64,000 nucleotides of DNA from Streptomyces sp. NBC_00620 (GCF_026341825.1 NZ_JAPENY010000002.1:992001-1056000); one strand, 5' to 3'. Shown: positions 33,412 through 42,696, counted from the stretch's first letter. Notes: a model not told the origin generated them from the sequence alone. Numbers and translations: made by a program.

Positions 33412-34184
33412 GCACGGCCGTCTCCCAGACCTGGTACATGACGCAGCGTCAACTCATGGTGTTCGTAAGGCAGCCGGCCTTCCTGCTGATCACGCTGATC
33501 CAGCCGGTGGTCTGGCTGTTCCTGTTCGGCAACCTCTTCAAGAAGGTCGTCGAGCTGGGCGGCTTCGGCACCACCTCGTATCTCGACTACCTCGTCCCCG
33601 GCGTGGTCGTGATGAGCGCGCTCAGCTCCAACATGTGGGCGGGCATGACCACGCTCGACGAGATCCAGCGGGGCACGCTCAACAGGTTCCTGACCACGCC
33701 CGTCAGCCGGGCGGCCCTGATGAACGGCAATGTGGTCAACAACGGCCTGGTCACCGCGTTGCAGTCGGTCATCATCGTGCTGCTCGGACTGCTCGGCGGC
33801 GCGGATTATCCGGGCGGGACCGGTGGCGTCCTCATCCTGATCGTCGCCTCGGTGCTGCTCGGCACGATCTTCGGGGCGCTGTCCAACGCGCTGGGCATGC
33901 TGGTCCAGGAGCGTGAGTCGATCATCGGCATCAACACGTTCCTGCTGCTGCCGCTGACGTTCCTGTCCACGGCGTTCATGGCACCGTCCCAGATGCCGGG
34001 CTGGATGCGGCACATCGCCGACTTCAACCCGCTCAACTGGGCGATGGTGGCGGGCCGTTCGGCGCTTTCCGCGGACCCCGACTGGGGAGACGTGCTCAGC
34101 CGGGGCGGTGCGCTGCTCGCGCTGGCGGTCGCGGCGGTGTGGCTGTCGATCCGGACGTTCAGGTCGTACCAGCGGGCGGTCTAA
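33408..34184 (+). CDS. ABC-2 type transporter permease, DrrB-type
   Basis: A 258-residue membrane protein with six predicted spans, starting MSTAVSQTWYMTQRQLMVFV. The ABC-2 signature lies around FLLLPLTFLSTAFMAPSQMP and PLNWAMVAGRSAL. It is the membrane partner of the preceding ATPase and probably exports drugs or lipids. It is translationally coupled to it. Confidence 0.92.
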   Translation: MSTAVSQTWYMTQRQLMVFVRQPAFLLITLIQPVVWLFLFGNLFKKVVELGGFGTTSYLDYLVPGVVVMSALSSNMWAGMTTLDEIQRGTLNRFLTTPVSRAALMNGNVVNNGLVTALQSVIIVLLGLLGGADYPGGTGGVLILIVASVLLGTIFGALSNALGMLVQERESIIGINTFLLLPLTFLSTAFMAPSQMPGWMRHIADFNPLNWAMVAGRSALSADPDWGDVLSRGGALLALAVAAVWLSIRTFRSYQRAV

Positions 34185-34226
34185 GCAGGTCGGGCGAAGT
34201 CCGCTGCGGTTCGGCAGCGCCCTGAA

Positions 34227-34247
34227 GGGGCGCGGGGAACTGCGCGA
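34227..34247. repeat. Dispersed 21-bp repeat (copy 1)
   Basis: GGGGCGCGGGGAACTGCGCG followed by A occurs here and, inverted and identical over 21 bp, at 60842-60862. The surrounding 34185-34405 interval contains no gene; the sequence around this core (a GCGCCCTGAAGGGGCGC hairpin) looks like a Streptomyces intergenic repeat found after genes. Confidence 0.7.
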
Positions 34248-34405
34248 CCAGCCACGACGGCGCCGCAGACGAGCAAGGGCACATCGTGGCACTTCCAGCG
34301 GAGCGCTCAGCACGCGCTGCGCTGGTACGAGGCTTGTCCCGTACGGCGGTTCAGGAGGCGGTCACCCGAGCGTGGCCGCCTTCCGCCGTGCACGTCTCCG
34401 GGCGA

Positions 34406-35242
34406 TCAGGCGGACGCCTCCTGCTCCGCCTCCACCTGCGCGTTCCACTCCCGCTTCGTCGCCTGCCAGCCGTCCTCGTTGTGTCCGAGCCGCCAGTAGC
34501 CGGAGATCGACAGGTCCTCGCGCGAGAACTCGCGCTCGACCCGCAGCAGCCGGCGCAGCTCCTTCACGAAGCCCGCCTCGCCGTGCACGAAGGCGTGCAC
34601 CCGGCCCTCGGGGAACTCCAGCGAGCGGACGGCCTCGACGAGCGCCTGGCCGACGGGCCGACCGCCTCGGTGCAGCCAGACGACGTCCACGTCGGAGTTG
34701 ATCTTCTGCTCCTCCTCGGGCCCAGAGACCTCGACGAAGGCGTGCGCCACGGCGCCGTCGGGCAGCGCCTCCAGGGCGGCCGCGATCGCGGGCAGCGCGC
34801 TCTCGTCACCGGCGAGCAGATGCCAGTCCGCGCTCGCGTCCGGTGCGTAGGCGCCGCCGGGGCCCATGAACCGTACGAGCTCGCCCGGCTGGACGTTCGC
34901 CGCCCAGGGGCCGGCGAGGCCCTCGTCGCCGTGCACCACGAAGTCGAGGGTCAGCTCGCGGTGTTCGGCGTCCCAGTGGCGCACCGTGTACGTGCGCGTC
35001 ACGGGCCACTGGTCGCGCGGGAACTCCTCGCGGATGACCTTCATGTCGAACGGCTCGGGGTAGGTGACGCCCTCGGCGCCGAACAGCAGCTTCACATAAT
35101 GGTCGGTACTGGTGCCGACGGTGAATTCGGCGAGGCCCTCGCCGCCGAGGACGACCCGCTGCATGTGTGGGGTCAGCCGCTCGGTCCGCACCACCAGCGC
35201 GGAGTGAGGCTTCGGGGTCCTGCGCTCCGGACGCTCTGCCAT
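34406..35242 (-). CDS. Siderophore-interacting protein (FAD-binding ferric-siderophore reductase)
   Basis: A 278-residue SIP-family flavoprotein that reduces ferric siderophores in the cytoplasm to release iron. The N-terminal FAD-binding barrel has PRDQWPVTRTYTVRHWD (RxYT motif) and the C-terminal NAD(P)H-like domain has LLAGDESALPAIAAAL and FVHGEAGFVKELRRLL. ATG at 35242 with GGGAGG is preferred over the in-frame ATG six codons upstream. A perfect iron box lies just upstream, so the gene is repressed when iron is plentiful. It is a lone gene here with no biosynthetic or uptake genes beside it. Confidence 0.92.
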   Translation of the reverse strand: MAERPERRTPKPHSALVVRTERLTPHMQRVVLGGEGLAEFTVGTSTDHYVKLLFGAEGVTYPEPFDMKVIREEFPRDQWPVTRTYTVRHWDAEHRELTLDFVVHGDEGLAGPWAANVQPGELVRFMGPGGAYAPDASADWHLLAGDESALPAIAAALEALPDGAVAHAFVEVSGPEEEQKINSDVDVVWLHRGGRPVGQALVEAVRSLEFPEGRVHAFVHGEAGFVKELRRLLRVEREFSREDLSISGYWRLGHNEDGWQATKREWNAQVEAEQEASA

Positions 35243-35265
35243 GAAGGCCTCCCAATTCACTGTGC

Positions 35266-35284
35266 TTAGGCTTGCCTAAGTTAG
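35266..35284. promoter_or_regulatory. Iron box (DmdR/IdeR operator)
   Basis: TTAGGCTTGCCTAAGTTAG matches the 19-bp DmdR1/IdeR/DtxR consensus (TTAGGTTAGGCTCACCTAA). The core CTTAGGC-TT-GCCTAAG (35265-35280) is a perfect inverted repeat, 23 bp upstream of the siderophore-interacting protein start. Confidence 0.88.
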
Positions 35285-35305
35285 CACCTCTCTCTAGTTA
35301 ACACC

Positions 35306-36226
35306 TCAAACCTGAAGAGTCGAGAGCAACCTGTGCAACGAACCGCCCAAACCCCAGCGTACGGCCAGTTCGTCCAGGGCTGCCGGATCGCGCGGCGTGT
35401 GCGGCAGCGCGGTGTCGACGTCCGGCAGGGGGACGTCGCCGGCGACCTTGACGACGGTGGGTGCCACGGCGACGTAGGGCCGTGACTCGTCGAGGCGCTT
35501 GCGCTGCGAGGGCGTCAGCTTGGCCTTCGGGTCGTCGACGGCGGCCATGATCCCGGCCAGGTCACCGAATTCGGCGAGCAGCTTGGCCGCCGTCTTCTCC
35601 CCGATGCCGGGGACACCGGGCAGTCCGTCGCTGGGGTCGCCGCGCAGCAGCGCCAGATCCGCGTAACCCGGGCCGTCGACGCCGTACTTCTCGCGCAGCC
35701 ATGCCTCGTCGGTGACTTGGAGCATGCCGACGCCCTTGAGGGGATAGAGGACGCGGACTCCCCGCTTGTCGTCGACCAGTTGGTACAGGTCGCGGTCGCC
35801 GGTGACGATGTCGACCGGGCCGGTGGAGCGTCCGGCGAAGGTGCCGATCACGTCGTCCGCCTCGTACCCCTGGACGCCCACGCGCGCGATGCCGAGCGCG
35901 TCCAGGACGTCCTCGATGACGGGCACCTGGGGGGACAGCGTGTCCGGCACCTCTTCCTCGTCCGGGCCTGTCTCGGTCTCCACCGCCACGCGGTGCGCCT
36001 TGTAGGACGGGATCAGATCGACCCGCCACTGCGGGCGCCAGTCCGCGTCCATGCAGGCCACCAGGTCGTCCGGGTGGTGGTCCTTGACCAGGCGGTCGAT
36101 GAATTCCAGCAGCCCGCGCACGGCGTTCACAGGCGTGCCGTCCGGGGCCTTCACGGAGTCGGGAACCCCGAAATAGGCCCGGAAGTACAGGGAGGCGGTG
36201 TCGAGCAGCATCAGGCGTCTGGTCAC
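35306..36226 (-). CDS. 5'-3' exonuclease (DNA polymerase I N-terminal-like / FEN family)
   Basis: A 306-residue FEN/5'-3' exonuclease domain without a polymerase part. Visible acidic metal ligands: LLDTASLYFRAYFG at the start, LVACMDADWRPQWR, GYEADDVIGTFAG and VDIVTGDRDLYQLVDD. The H3TH motif DGLPGVPGIGEKTAAKLL follows. It likely trims flaps or gapped DNA in repair. The start is uncertain among GTG 36226 and ATGs at 36235 and 36238; none has a clear SD. It diverges from the betaine transporter. Confidence 0.9.
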   Translation of the reverse strand: MTRRLMLLDTASLYFRAYFGVPDSVKAPDGTPVNAVRGLLEFIDRLVKDHHPDDLVACMDADWRPQWRVDLIPSYKAHRVAVETETGPDEEEVPDTLSPQVPVIEDVLDALGIARVGVQGYEADDVIGTFAGRSTGPVDIVTGDRDLYQLVDDKRGVRVLYPLKGVGMLQVTDEAWLREKYGVDGPGYADLALLRGDPSDGLPGVPGIGEKTAAKLLAEFGDLAGIMAAVDDPKAKLTPSQRKRLDESRPYVAVAPTVVKVAGDVPLPDVDTALPHTPRDPAALDELAVRWGLGGSLHRLLSTLQV

Positions 36227-36352
36227 CCTTCGCATCATGCCGTACGGCACTGACAGCGACCGCCCCACAACGTGACCTGAACCACTCTTGTGTTTGCTGC
36301 GCATAAGCGGGGGCAGGCGCCGCTTCTGAGCAGAGCCGGTTGCGTCTTCAAC

Positions 36353-36368
36353 CGTCGTGCAAACGACG
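36353..36368. promoter_or_regulatory. Inverted repeat upstream of the betaine transporter
   Basis: CGTCG-TGCAAA-CGACG, flanked by AAC and TT, lies 68 bp before the transporter ATPase start. It may be an operator or part of the osmoregulated promoter. No sigma-factor motif is clear. Confidence 0.3.
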
Positions 36369-36435
36369 TTCGACGGACCAGCCGTTCAAGCGCTCCACCG
36401 TCGCAGCGCTCAAACCGTCCGACCGAAAGGCACAC

Positions 36436-37512
36436 GTGGCATCCAGGCTAGAAGCCGAGCACCTGTACAAGGTGTTCGGCAGACGACCCGAAGAGGCGAT
36501 GGAGCGACTCCAGCAAGGAGTCGACCGTGAGGAACTGCGCGCCGACGGCATCACCGCCGCGGTGATCGACGCCTCCTTCACGGTGGAGCCGGGCCAGATC
36601 TTCGTCGTCATGGGCCTGTCCGGTTCCGGTAAGTCGACGTTGCTGCGCATGCTCAACGGACTGCTGGAGCCGACCGGGGGCCATGTGCGCTTCGACGGCC
36701 AGGACCTGACGCAGCTCAGCGCCCGCGAACTGCGCGAGGTTCGGGCAAGGAAGATCAGCATGGTCTTCCAGCACTTCGCGCTCTTCCCGCACCGCAGTGT
36801 CCGCGAGAACGCGGCGTACGGCCTTGAGGTGCAGGGCGTGCCGCGCGCCGAGCGCAACGAGCGCGCCGCCAAGGCACTTGAACTGGCGGGCCTCGCGGGC
36901 TGGGAGAAGTCCTGGCCCGACGAGCTGTCCGGCGGTATGCAGCAGCGCGTTGGCCTGGCCCGCGCGCTTGCCACCGACGCCGATCTGCTGCTGATGGACG
37001 AGTCCTTCAGCGCCCTCGACCCGCTGATCCGCCGCGACATGCAGGACCAGCTGATCGAACTCCAGAAGAAGCTCAAGAAGACCATCGTCTTCATCACGCA
37101 CGACCTCAACGAGGCCATGCGCCTGGGCGACCGGATAGCCGTCATGCGCGACGGCCGCATCGTCCAGATCGGCACCGCCGAGGACATCCTGGTGCGCCCC
37201 GCGGACGACTACGTCGCCTCCTTCACCCAGGACGTCGACCGTTCCCGTGTCCTGACCGCGGGCGCGCTCATGGACACCTCGGTCACGCGCGAGGCCCCCC
37301 TCTGCGCCTGCGAGACCGCGACCGCCGAGACACCGTTCGCGGAACTGTGCGCGATCAGCGCCCGTCTGTCGCACCGCGTCTCGGTCGTGGACGAGGCCAA
37401 CCGAGTCATCGGTGTCGTGCAGCGCCAGCGACTGCTCGGCTTCCTCGGCGACGAGGCAGCCGACCCCGCGCCCTGCGACAACCCGGACGGGAAGGTGGCC
37501 GTCCATGCCTAG
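36436..37512 (+). CDS. Glycine betaine/proline ABC transporter ATP-binding protein (OpuAA/ProV type)
   Basis: A 358-residue ATPase with Walker A GLSGSGKST, signature ELSGGMQQRVGLARAL, Walker B LLLMDESFSALDPLIRRDMQ and switch His FITHD. The N-terminal EAEHLYKVFGRRPEEAMERL extension is typical of OpuAA/ProV, and the C-terminus keeps one CBS-like stretch (AISARLSHRVSVVDEANRVI). The complex imports glycine betaine or proline betaine against osmotic stress. GTG at 36436 follows GAAAGG. The stop overlaps the permease fusion by 8 bp. Confidence 0.94.
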   Translation: MASRLEAEHLYKVFGRRPEEAMERLQQGVDREELRADGITAAVIDASFTVEPGQIFVVMGLSGSGKSTLLRMLNGLLEPTGGHVRFDGQDLTQLSARELREVRARKISMVFQHFALFPHRSVRENAAYGLEVQGVPRAERNERAAKALELAGLAGWEKSWPDELSGGMQQRVGLARALATDADLLLMDESFSALDPLIRRDMQDQLIELQKKLKKTIVFITHDLNEAMRLGDRIAVMRDGRIVQIGTAEDILVRPADDYVASFTQDVDRSRVLTAGALMDTSVTREAPLCACETATAETPFAELCAISARLSHRVSVVDEANRVIGVVQRQRLLGFLGDEAADPAPCDNPDGKVAVHA

Positions 37513-40114
37513 GATTCCGTTCGGTGACTGGGTCAACGACACCGTCGACTGGCTCCTCAACCACATGGCGTGGTTCTTCGACTTCCTCAAGACCGTGTTC
37601 GACGGTGCCTACGACGGCGTCAACGCCGTCCTCCAGGCCCCGCAGCCGCTCCTCCTCGCGGGCATCTTCGCCGTGATCGCGTTCTGGCTGCGCGGTACGT
37701 CCGCCGGTGTCCTCACCTTCGTGGGATTCGCCTTCATCGACTCCCTCGAACTGTGGGAGGACGCGATGGTGACCCTCTCGCTCGTCCTCGTGGCGACACT
37801 GATCGCGCTCGTCATCTCGGTGCCCGTGGGCATCTGGGCGGCACGCTCCGACAGGGTCAGCAGCGTCGTGCGCCCCGTGCTCGACTTCATGCAGACACTG
37901 CCCGCGATGATCTATCTCATCCCGGCCATCCTGTTCTTCGGCACCGGCGCCCCCGCGGGCATGGTCGCCACCCTGATCTTCGCGCTGGCCCCCGGCGTCC
38001 GTATGACCGAGCTGGGCATCCGGCAGGTCGACAAGGACCTCGTCGAGGCCGCCGACGCGTTCGGCACCACCCCCCGCAACACACTGCTGCGCATCCAGCT
38101 GCCGCTGGCCCTGCCCAGCGTCATGGCGGGCGTCAACCAGGTCATCATGCTGGGCCTGTCCATGGCCGCCATCGCCGGCATGGTCGGCACCGGCGGCCTC
38201 GGCGGCGACGTGAACCAGGCCATCGGCCAGCTGAACGTCGGCCTCGGCTCCGAGGCGGGCGTCGCCATCGTCATCCTCGCGATCTACCTCGACCGGATGA
38301 CCAGCGCCCTGGGCACCCAGGTCTCGCCGCTGGGCCGCCGCGCCGCCGCCAGGCTGCGCGCCGCGCAGGGCCTGAAGATCTGGACCTACCGCCCCCGCCC
38401 CGCCGTGGCCGTGGTCGGCGTCGTCGTGCTCGCGCTGGTCGCGGGCGGCATGGGCATCTTCGGCGGCACGGACTCGACGTCCACCGCCGCCGACGGCAAG
38501 AACGTCGGCCAGGGCAAGAAGATCAGCATCGGCTACATCCCGTGGGACGAGGGCGTCGCCTCCACCTTCCTGTGGCAGGAGATCCTGGAGCAGCGCGGCT
38601 ACGAGGTCGAGACGAAGCAGCTCGACGCGGGCCCCCTCTACACCTCGCTCGCCCAGGGCGACATCGACTTCGAGACGGACTCCTGGCTGCCGACCACGCA
38701 CGCGGAGTACTGGAAGAAGTACGGCAAGGACCTCGACGACCTGGGCTCCTGGTACGGCCCCACCTCGCTCGAGCTGAGCGTGCCCTCGTACATGAAGGAC
38801 ATCAACTCCCTGGCGGACCTCAAGGGCAAAGCCGACGAGTTCGGCGGCAAGATCACCGGCATCGAGTCCAGCGCCGGAATGATGAGCCTGCTCAAGACCA
38901 AGGTGCTCAAGGAGTACGGGCTCGACAAGGAATACAAGGTCGTCGACAGCTCCACGCCCGCCATGCTGGCCGAGCTGAAGCGCGCGTACGCCAAGAAGGA
39001 GCCCGTCGTCGTCACGCTCTGGTCGCCGCACTGGGCGTACAGCGACTACGACCTGAAGAAGCTGAAGGACCCGAAGGCCGCCTGGGGCTCCGGTGACGGC
39101 GTGCACACGCTCTCCCGGAAGGGCTTCGCCGAGGAGAACCCGGTCGTCGGCGAGTGGCTCAAGAACTTCAAGATGACCGAGCAGCAGCTCACCAGCCTCG
39201 AGTCGGAGATCAACAAGGCCGGCCAGGGCAAGCAGCAGGACGCCGTGCGCGCCTGGCTGAAGAAGAACCCCGGGGTCGTCGACAAGCTGGCCCCGGTGAA
39301 GACCGCCACGGCCAGTGCCGAGACCAAGCGCGCGCTGGACGTCGCCTGGTTCCCCTGGGACGAGGACGTCGCCGTCACCTACCTGTGGAAGAACGTCCTG
39401 GCCCGGCGCGGCTACACGATGAACATGAAGCAGATGGACGTCGGCCCCGTCTACACGGGCCTTGCCTCCGGTGACCTCGACCTCAACTTCGACGCCTGGC
39501 TGCCGTACGCCCAGTCCAACTACTGGGATCAGCACAAGAACGACCTGAGAGACCTCGGTACCTGGTACGAACCGACCTCACTGGAGATCGCCGTCCCGTC
39601 GTACGTGAAGGACGTCAAGTCCCTCGCGGATCTCAAGGGCAAGGGCGACACCTTCGGCGGGAAGATCATCGGCATCGAACCGGGCACCGGCGAGATGAAC
39701 CTGCTCAAGACGAAGGTGCTGCCCGGCTACGGCCTGGACAAGGAGTACAAGGTCGTCGACGGCTCCACGCCCGCGATGCTGGCCGAGCTGAAGCGCGCGT
39801 ACGCCAAGAAGGAGCCCGTCGCCGTCGTCCTGTGGTCCCCGCACTGGGCCTACAGCGAGTACGAGCTCACCAAGCTCGCGGACGACAAGAAGCTGTTCGG
39901 CGAGGGCAACACGATCCGGACCATCTCCAGCAAGGACTTCCCGGAGCAGTACCCGCAGCTCACCGAGTGGATCAAGAATTTCAAGATGAGCGAAGCCGAG
40001 CTCGGCAGCCTGGAGGCCGAGATCAAGGACCAGGGCCAGGGGCATGAGGAGGACGCCGTGGCCGCGTGGCTGAAGGAGCACCCGGACATGGTGGAGCGGA
40101 TGACTCCGCAGTAG
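37505..40114 (+). CDS. Glycine betaine ABC permease fused to two tandem substrate-binding domains
   Basis: An 869-residue fusion. Residues 1-310 are the OpuAB/ProW-type permease (EAADAFGTTPRNTLLRIQLP is the EAA loop), and after a last membrane segment two OpuAC-type binding domains follow at about 338-600 and 608-865. Each begins with a PWDE block (IGYIPWDEGVASTFLWQEIL; VAWFPWDEDVAVTYLWKNVL) and carries LWSPHWAYS. They are close paralogues, with a long identical DNA stretch around 38970 and 39786 (for example LAELKRAYAKKEP). Two binding sites tethered to each permease could raise capture rate or widen substrate range. ATG at 37505. A strong terminator follows. Confidence 0.94.
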   Translation: MPRIPFGDWVNDTVDWLLNHMAWFFDFLKTVFDGAYDGVNAVLQAPQPLLLAGIFAVIAFWLRGTSAGVLTFVGFAFIDSLELWEDAMVTLSLVLVATLIALVISVPVGIWAARSDRVSSVVRPVLDFMQTLPAMIYLIPAILFFGTGAPAGMVATLIFALAPGVRMTELGIRQVDKDLVEAADAFGTTPRNTLLRIQLPLALPSVMAGVNQVIMLGLSMAAIAGMVGTGGLGGDVNQAIGQLNVGLGSEAGVAIVILAIYLDRMTSALGTQVSPLGRRAAARLRAAQGLKIWTYRPRPAVAVVGVVVLALVAGGMGIFGGTDSTSTAADGKNVGQGKKISIGYIPWDEGVASTFLWQEILEQRGYEVETKQLDAGPLYTSLAQGDIDFETDSWLPTTHAEYWKKYGKDLDDLGSWYGPTSLELSVPSYMKDINSLADLKGKADEFGGKITGIESSAGMMSLLKTKVLKEYGLDKEYKVVDSSTPAMLAELKRAYAKKEPVVVTLWSPHWAYSDYDLKKLKDPKAAWGSGDGVHTLSRKGFAEENPVVGEWLKNFKMTEQQLTSLESEINKAGQGKQQDAVRAWLKKNPGVVDKLAPVKTATASAETKRALDVAWFPWDEDVAVTYLWKNVLARRGYTMNMKQMDVGPVYTGLASGDLDLNFDAWLPYAQSNYWDQHKNDLRDLGTWYEPTSLEIAVPSYVKDVKSLADLKGKGDTFGGKIIGIEPGTGEMNLLKTKVLPGYGLDKEYKVVDGSTPAMLAELKRAYAKKEPVAVVLWSPHWAYSEYELTKLADDKKLFGEGNTIRTISSKDFPEQYPQLTEWIKNFKMSEAELGSLEAEIKDQGQGHEEDAVAAWLKEHPDMVERMTPQ

Positions 40115-40138
40115 TCCGCAAGTTCGCAGGTGGTTCGG

Positions 40139-40197
40139 CGAGGGGTGGCCCTTCGTCGCACGGGTCCCGTGTCCCGTGTGGCGAAGGCCACCCCTCG
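40139..40197 (+). terminator. Terminator after the betaine transporter
   Basis: A 16-bp stem with one bulged C (CGAGGGGTGGCC at 40139-40150 with GGCCACCCCTCG at 40186-40197, extended inward by CTTCG/CGAAG). Very stable, 25 bp after the stop. Confidence 0.85.
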
Positions 40198-40268
40198 CGG
40201 AGTTCCCCGGGCCCGCGACTCCTCCGTACGCTCGGCTCTCCCCTTCCCCGTGTTTCTGTGAGACCCCC

Positions 40269-41240
40269 GTGCGATCTCTCCTCCGCTCCGGCCATCTCGT
40301 CGCCCTCCTCGTGGTGCTGGTGACGGCCGTGCCGCCGGGCGCGAGCGCGGAGCCCGCGTCCGCCGCCACGGCGAGGCTCGCCTCGCTCGTCGGGGACGTA
40401 CGGGAGGCCGACGGCTACGCGTACGACCTGCGGGACGACACCGGCCGCACCATGGACACCGCGCAGATCATCCGGACGCCGGACGGCACATATCTCGCCG
40501 TCTACCACTCGACCCTCGCCGACGGCCGCTTCCACTCGGCCGTCGCCACCTCCACGGACCTGCGCACCTGGACCCGCCGCCACGACTTCGGCGCGGGCAC
40601 CAGCCAGCCCACGCTCGCCGCCGACGGCGCCGGTGGCTACGTACTGGCGTACGAGAAGGATCCGGACAACCACATAGCGGTACGCGGTTACGTCGATCTC
40701 GAAGCCCTGCTGGCCGGGAAGGCCGCCCGCGCCTACGACGCGCCGCGCACTCTCTCGCGCTGCGCCGAGGGCACGCCGGACATCACCTCCGTGCACGACG
40801 GCACGGTCGAACTCACCGGGCACTACCGGGCGCGGTGCGACACCGACCGTCAACTCCGGGCCACACTCAGGGACTTCACGACCTGGCACGCCGAGCCCGA
40901 CCAGCGCCTCGACCGGGCGCTGGAGGCCTGGGGGACCAGCGGCAACATAGGCGACCGCTCGTCCCTCGAACTCGGTGGCGGCGAGCTGGTCTTGATAGAG
41001 GGGCAGCGGAGGCGCGAGGACTTCGGGAGCTGGCGGACGTACGCCTACGATCCGGCGACCGGACGGGCCGACCGGCTGACCCTGCGCACCCACGGCGCAA
41101 GCCAGGCCTTCGCCAATCCTTCCGCGACCCTGCTCACCGACCCGGAGGGGCATCCGGCCCTGCTGGTCAGCGTTTTCGTCCCGAGCGAGGGCGCGGCGCC
41201 CGGGGAAGCGGGCCAGCTCCTCTATTGGCGCGAACTGTAA
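40269..41240 (+). CDS. Secreted protein with glycosidase-like beta-propeller repeats
   Basis: A 323-residue exported protein: basic start, hydrophobic core (LVALLVVLVTAVPPGASA) and an Ala-x-Ala cleavage site near residue 26. The mature part has recurring blades (DGTYLAVYHSTLADGRFHSA, VATSTDLRTWT, GGYVLAYEKDPDNH, GELVLIEGQRRRED), the pattern of GH43/GH32/GH68-like five-bladed propellers. I cannot identify catalytic acids with certainty, so a hydrolase function is tentative. GTG at 40269; it stands alone between a terminator and a regulator gene. Confidence 0.75.
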   Translation: MRSLLRSGHLVALLVVLVTAVPPGASAEPASAATARLASLVGDVREADGYAYDLRDDTGRTMDTAQIIRTPDGTYLAVYHSTLADGRFHSAVATSTDLRTWTRRHDFGAGTSQPTLAADGAGGYVLAYEKDPDNHIAVRGYVDLEALLAGKAARAYDAPRTLSRCAEGTPDITSVHDGTVELTGHYRARCDTDRQLRATLRDFTTWHAEPDQRLDRALEAWGTSGNIGDRSSLELGGGELVLIEGQRRREDFGSWRTYAYDPATGRADRLTLRTHGASQAFANPSATLLTDPEGHPALLVSVFVPSEGAAPGEAGQLLYWREL

Positions 41241-41393
41241 CCCTGACCCTCCTTCCATGTGTCGGCGATGTGACGGGTGCGTGAAACGGTTTGCCGAACA
41301 TGCGTAGGGTGCAAACAACTCATCAGAAGTAGTGGCCCGAAGCAGTAGCCGTAGTAGCGGCGGACCGACGATTCAAGGGAGGGAGCCGGAGCG

Positions 41394-41972
41394 ATGGGCG
41401 ACCACAAAGAACAGCCCCTTCGGGTGGGCGCGGCAGTACGGCGGCGCCGCCGTGCACTGGATCTCACCCTCGCCGTCGTGGCCGAGCGCAGCGGCCTGTC
41501 GGTCCCCTTTCTCAGCCAGGTCGAGAACGAGCGGGCCCGGCCCAGCAAGAGCTCCCTGGAGAGGGTCGCCGACGCGCTCGGCACCACCGCCGTCGAGCTG
41601 CTCGCCGCGGCCGACCCGGCGTGCAGCGTCGACGTCGTGCGCGCCGACAGCGCCGAGTACGCCCCCGAGGCGCGAGTGCGCCCCCTGGTGCGCGGTCACC
41701 ACCAGCTGCACGCCACCGAGTTCACCGGCGACCACGACGAGGGGCGCGAACTCCAGCTCCGCAACGACAAGTTGATGTACGTCGTCGACGGCGCCGTCGA
41801 GGTCGAGGCGGAGGGCCGCGCCCATCGCCTCGGGCGCGGCGACACGATGTATCTGACGGGCGGCGTGCGGCACCGGTGGCGGGCGACCGTGCCGGACACC
41901 CGGGTGATCGTGGTCGAGGTCGCCGACCACATCGACGCGGTGGAGGACCGCCACAACGTTGGCAGGCGCTGA
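41394..41972 (+). CDS. XRE-family regulator with C-terminal cupin domain
   Basis: A 192-residue regulator: helix-turn-helix in residues 10-65 (RRRRRALDLTLAVVAERSGL, SVPFLSQVENERARPSKSS) and a cupin in the C-terminal half (KLMYVVDGAVEVEAEGRAHR, LGRGDTMYLTGGVRHRW). Proteins of this type sense small molecules such as amines or metabolites in the cupin. SD GGAGGGAGCCGGAG. It overlaps the next gene by 14 bp, so they form an operon. Confidence 0.9.
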   Translation: MGDHKEQPLRVGAAVRRRRRALDLTLAVVAERSGLSVPFLSQVENERARPSKSSLERVADALGTTAVELLAAADPACSVDVVRADSAEYAPEARVRPLVRGHHQLHATEFTGDHDEGRELQLRNDKLMYVVDGAVEVEAEGRAHRLGRGDTMYLTGGVRHRWRATVPDTRVIVVEVADHIDAVEDRHNVGRR

Positions 41973-42696
41973 CGCCCCTCGCGTGGTGTCGCTGGTGCCC
42001 TCGCTCACCGAGGCCGTGGCCCTCTCCCTGCCCGGAGCCCTGGTCGGCGCCACGGACTGGTGCAGCCATCCGGCGGACCTCGACGTCGTCCGGATCGGCG
42101 GCACCAAGAACCCCGACGTCGAGGGCATCGTGCGGCTCGCCCCCGACCTGGTCGTCGCCAACGAGGAGGAGAACCGCGCCCCCGACCTGACCGCCCTGCG
42201 CGCGGCGGGCATCGAGGTCCTGGTCACCGAGGTACGGGACGTGCCGGGGGCCTTCCGCGAACTGGAGCGGGTGCTGCGGGCGTGCGGGGCTTCGGCCCGG
42301 CCGCGCTGGCTGGACGAGGCGGAGGAGGCGTGGGCGGAGCCGGTGGTTCCCGACCGTCGTACGACCGCGATCGTGCCCATCTGGCGGCGGCCCTGGATGG
42401 TGCTCGGCCGGGACACCTTCGCCGGGGACGTACTGGCCCGACTGGGCGTCGACAACCTGTACGCGCACCACGAGGACCGCTATCCGCGCATCCCGCTGCC
42501 CGAGCTCAGGGCAGCGGGCCCCGACCTCGTGGTCCTGCCCGACGAGCCGTACCGCTTCACCGCCGAGGACGGACCCGAGGCGTTCGAGGGAGTGCCCTGC
42601 GCGCTCGTCGACGGACGTCTGCTCACCTGGTACGGGCCCTCGTTGGCGCAGGCGCCGCGGCTGCTGGCCGAGGCGCTGCGAGCAGCTCGCCGCTGA
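41959..42696 (+). CDS. Helical-backbone metal-receptor (BtuF/FhuD-like) protein without signal peptide
   Basis: A 245-residue protein with the fold of periplasmic cobalamin/siderophore-binding proteins (RVVSLVPSLTEAVALSLPGA, DLVVANEEENRAPDLTALRA, WMVLGRDTFAGDVLARLGVD) but no export signal or lipobox. It should stay in the cytoplasm, where it may act as a metal-chelate or cobamide sensor or storage protein. TTG at 41959 without a good SD; GTG at 41983 would trim the first eight residues. Its 3' end overlaps the convergent transporter gene by 74 bp. Confidence 0.78.
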   Translation: MAGADAPRVVSLVPSLTEAVALSLPGALVGATDWCSHPADLDVVRIGGTKNPDVEGIVRLAPDLVVANEEENRAPDLTALRAAGIEVLVTEVRDVPGAFRELERVLRACGASARPRWLDEAEEAWAEPVVPDRRTTAIVPIWRRPWMVLGRDTFAGDVLARLGVDNLYAHHEDRYPRIPLPELRAAGPDLVVLPDEPYRFTAEDGPEAFEGVPCALVDGRLLTWYGPSLAQAPRLLAEALRAARR

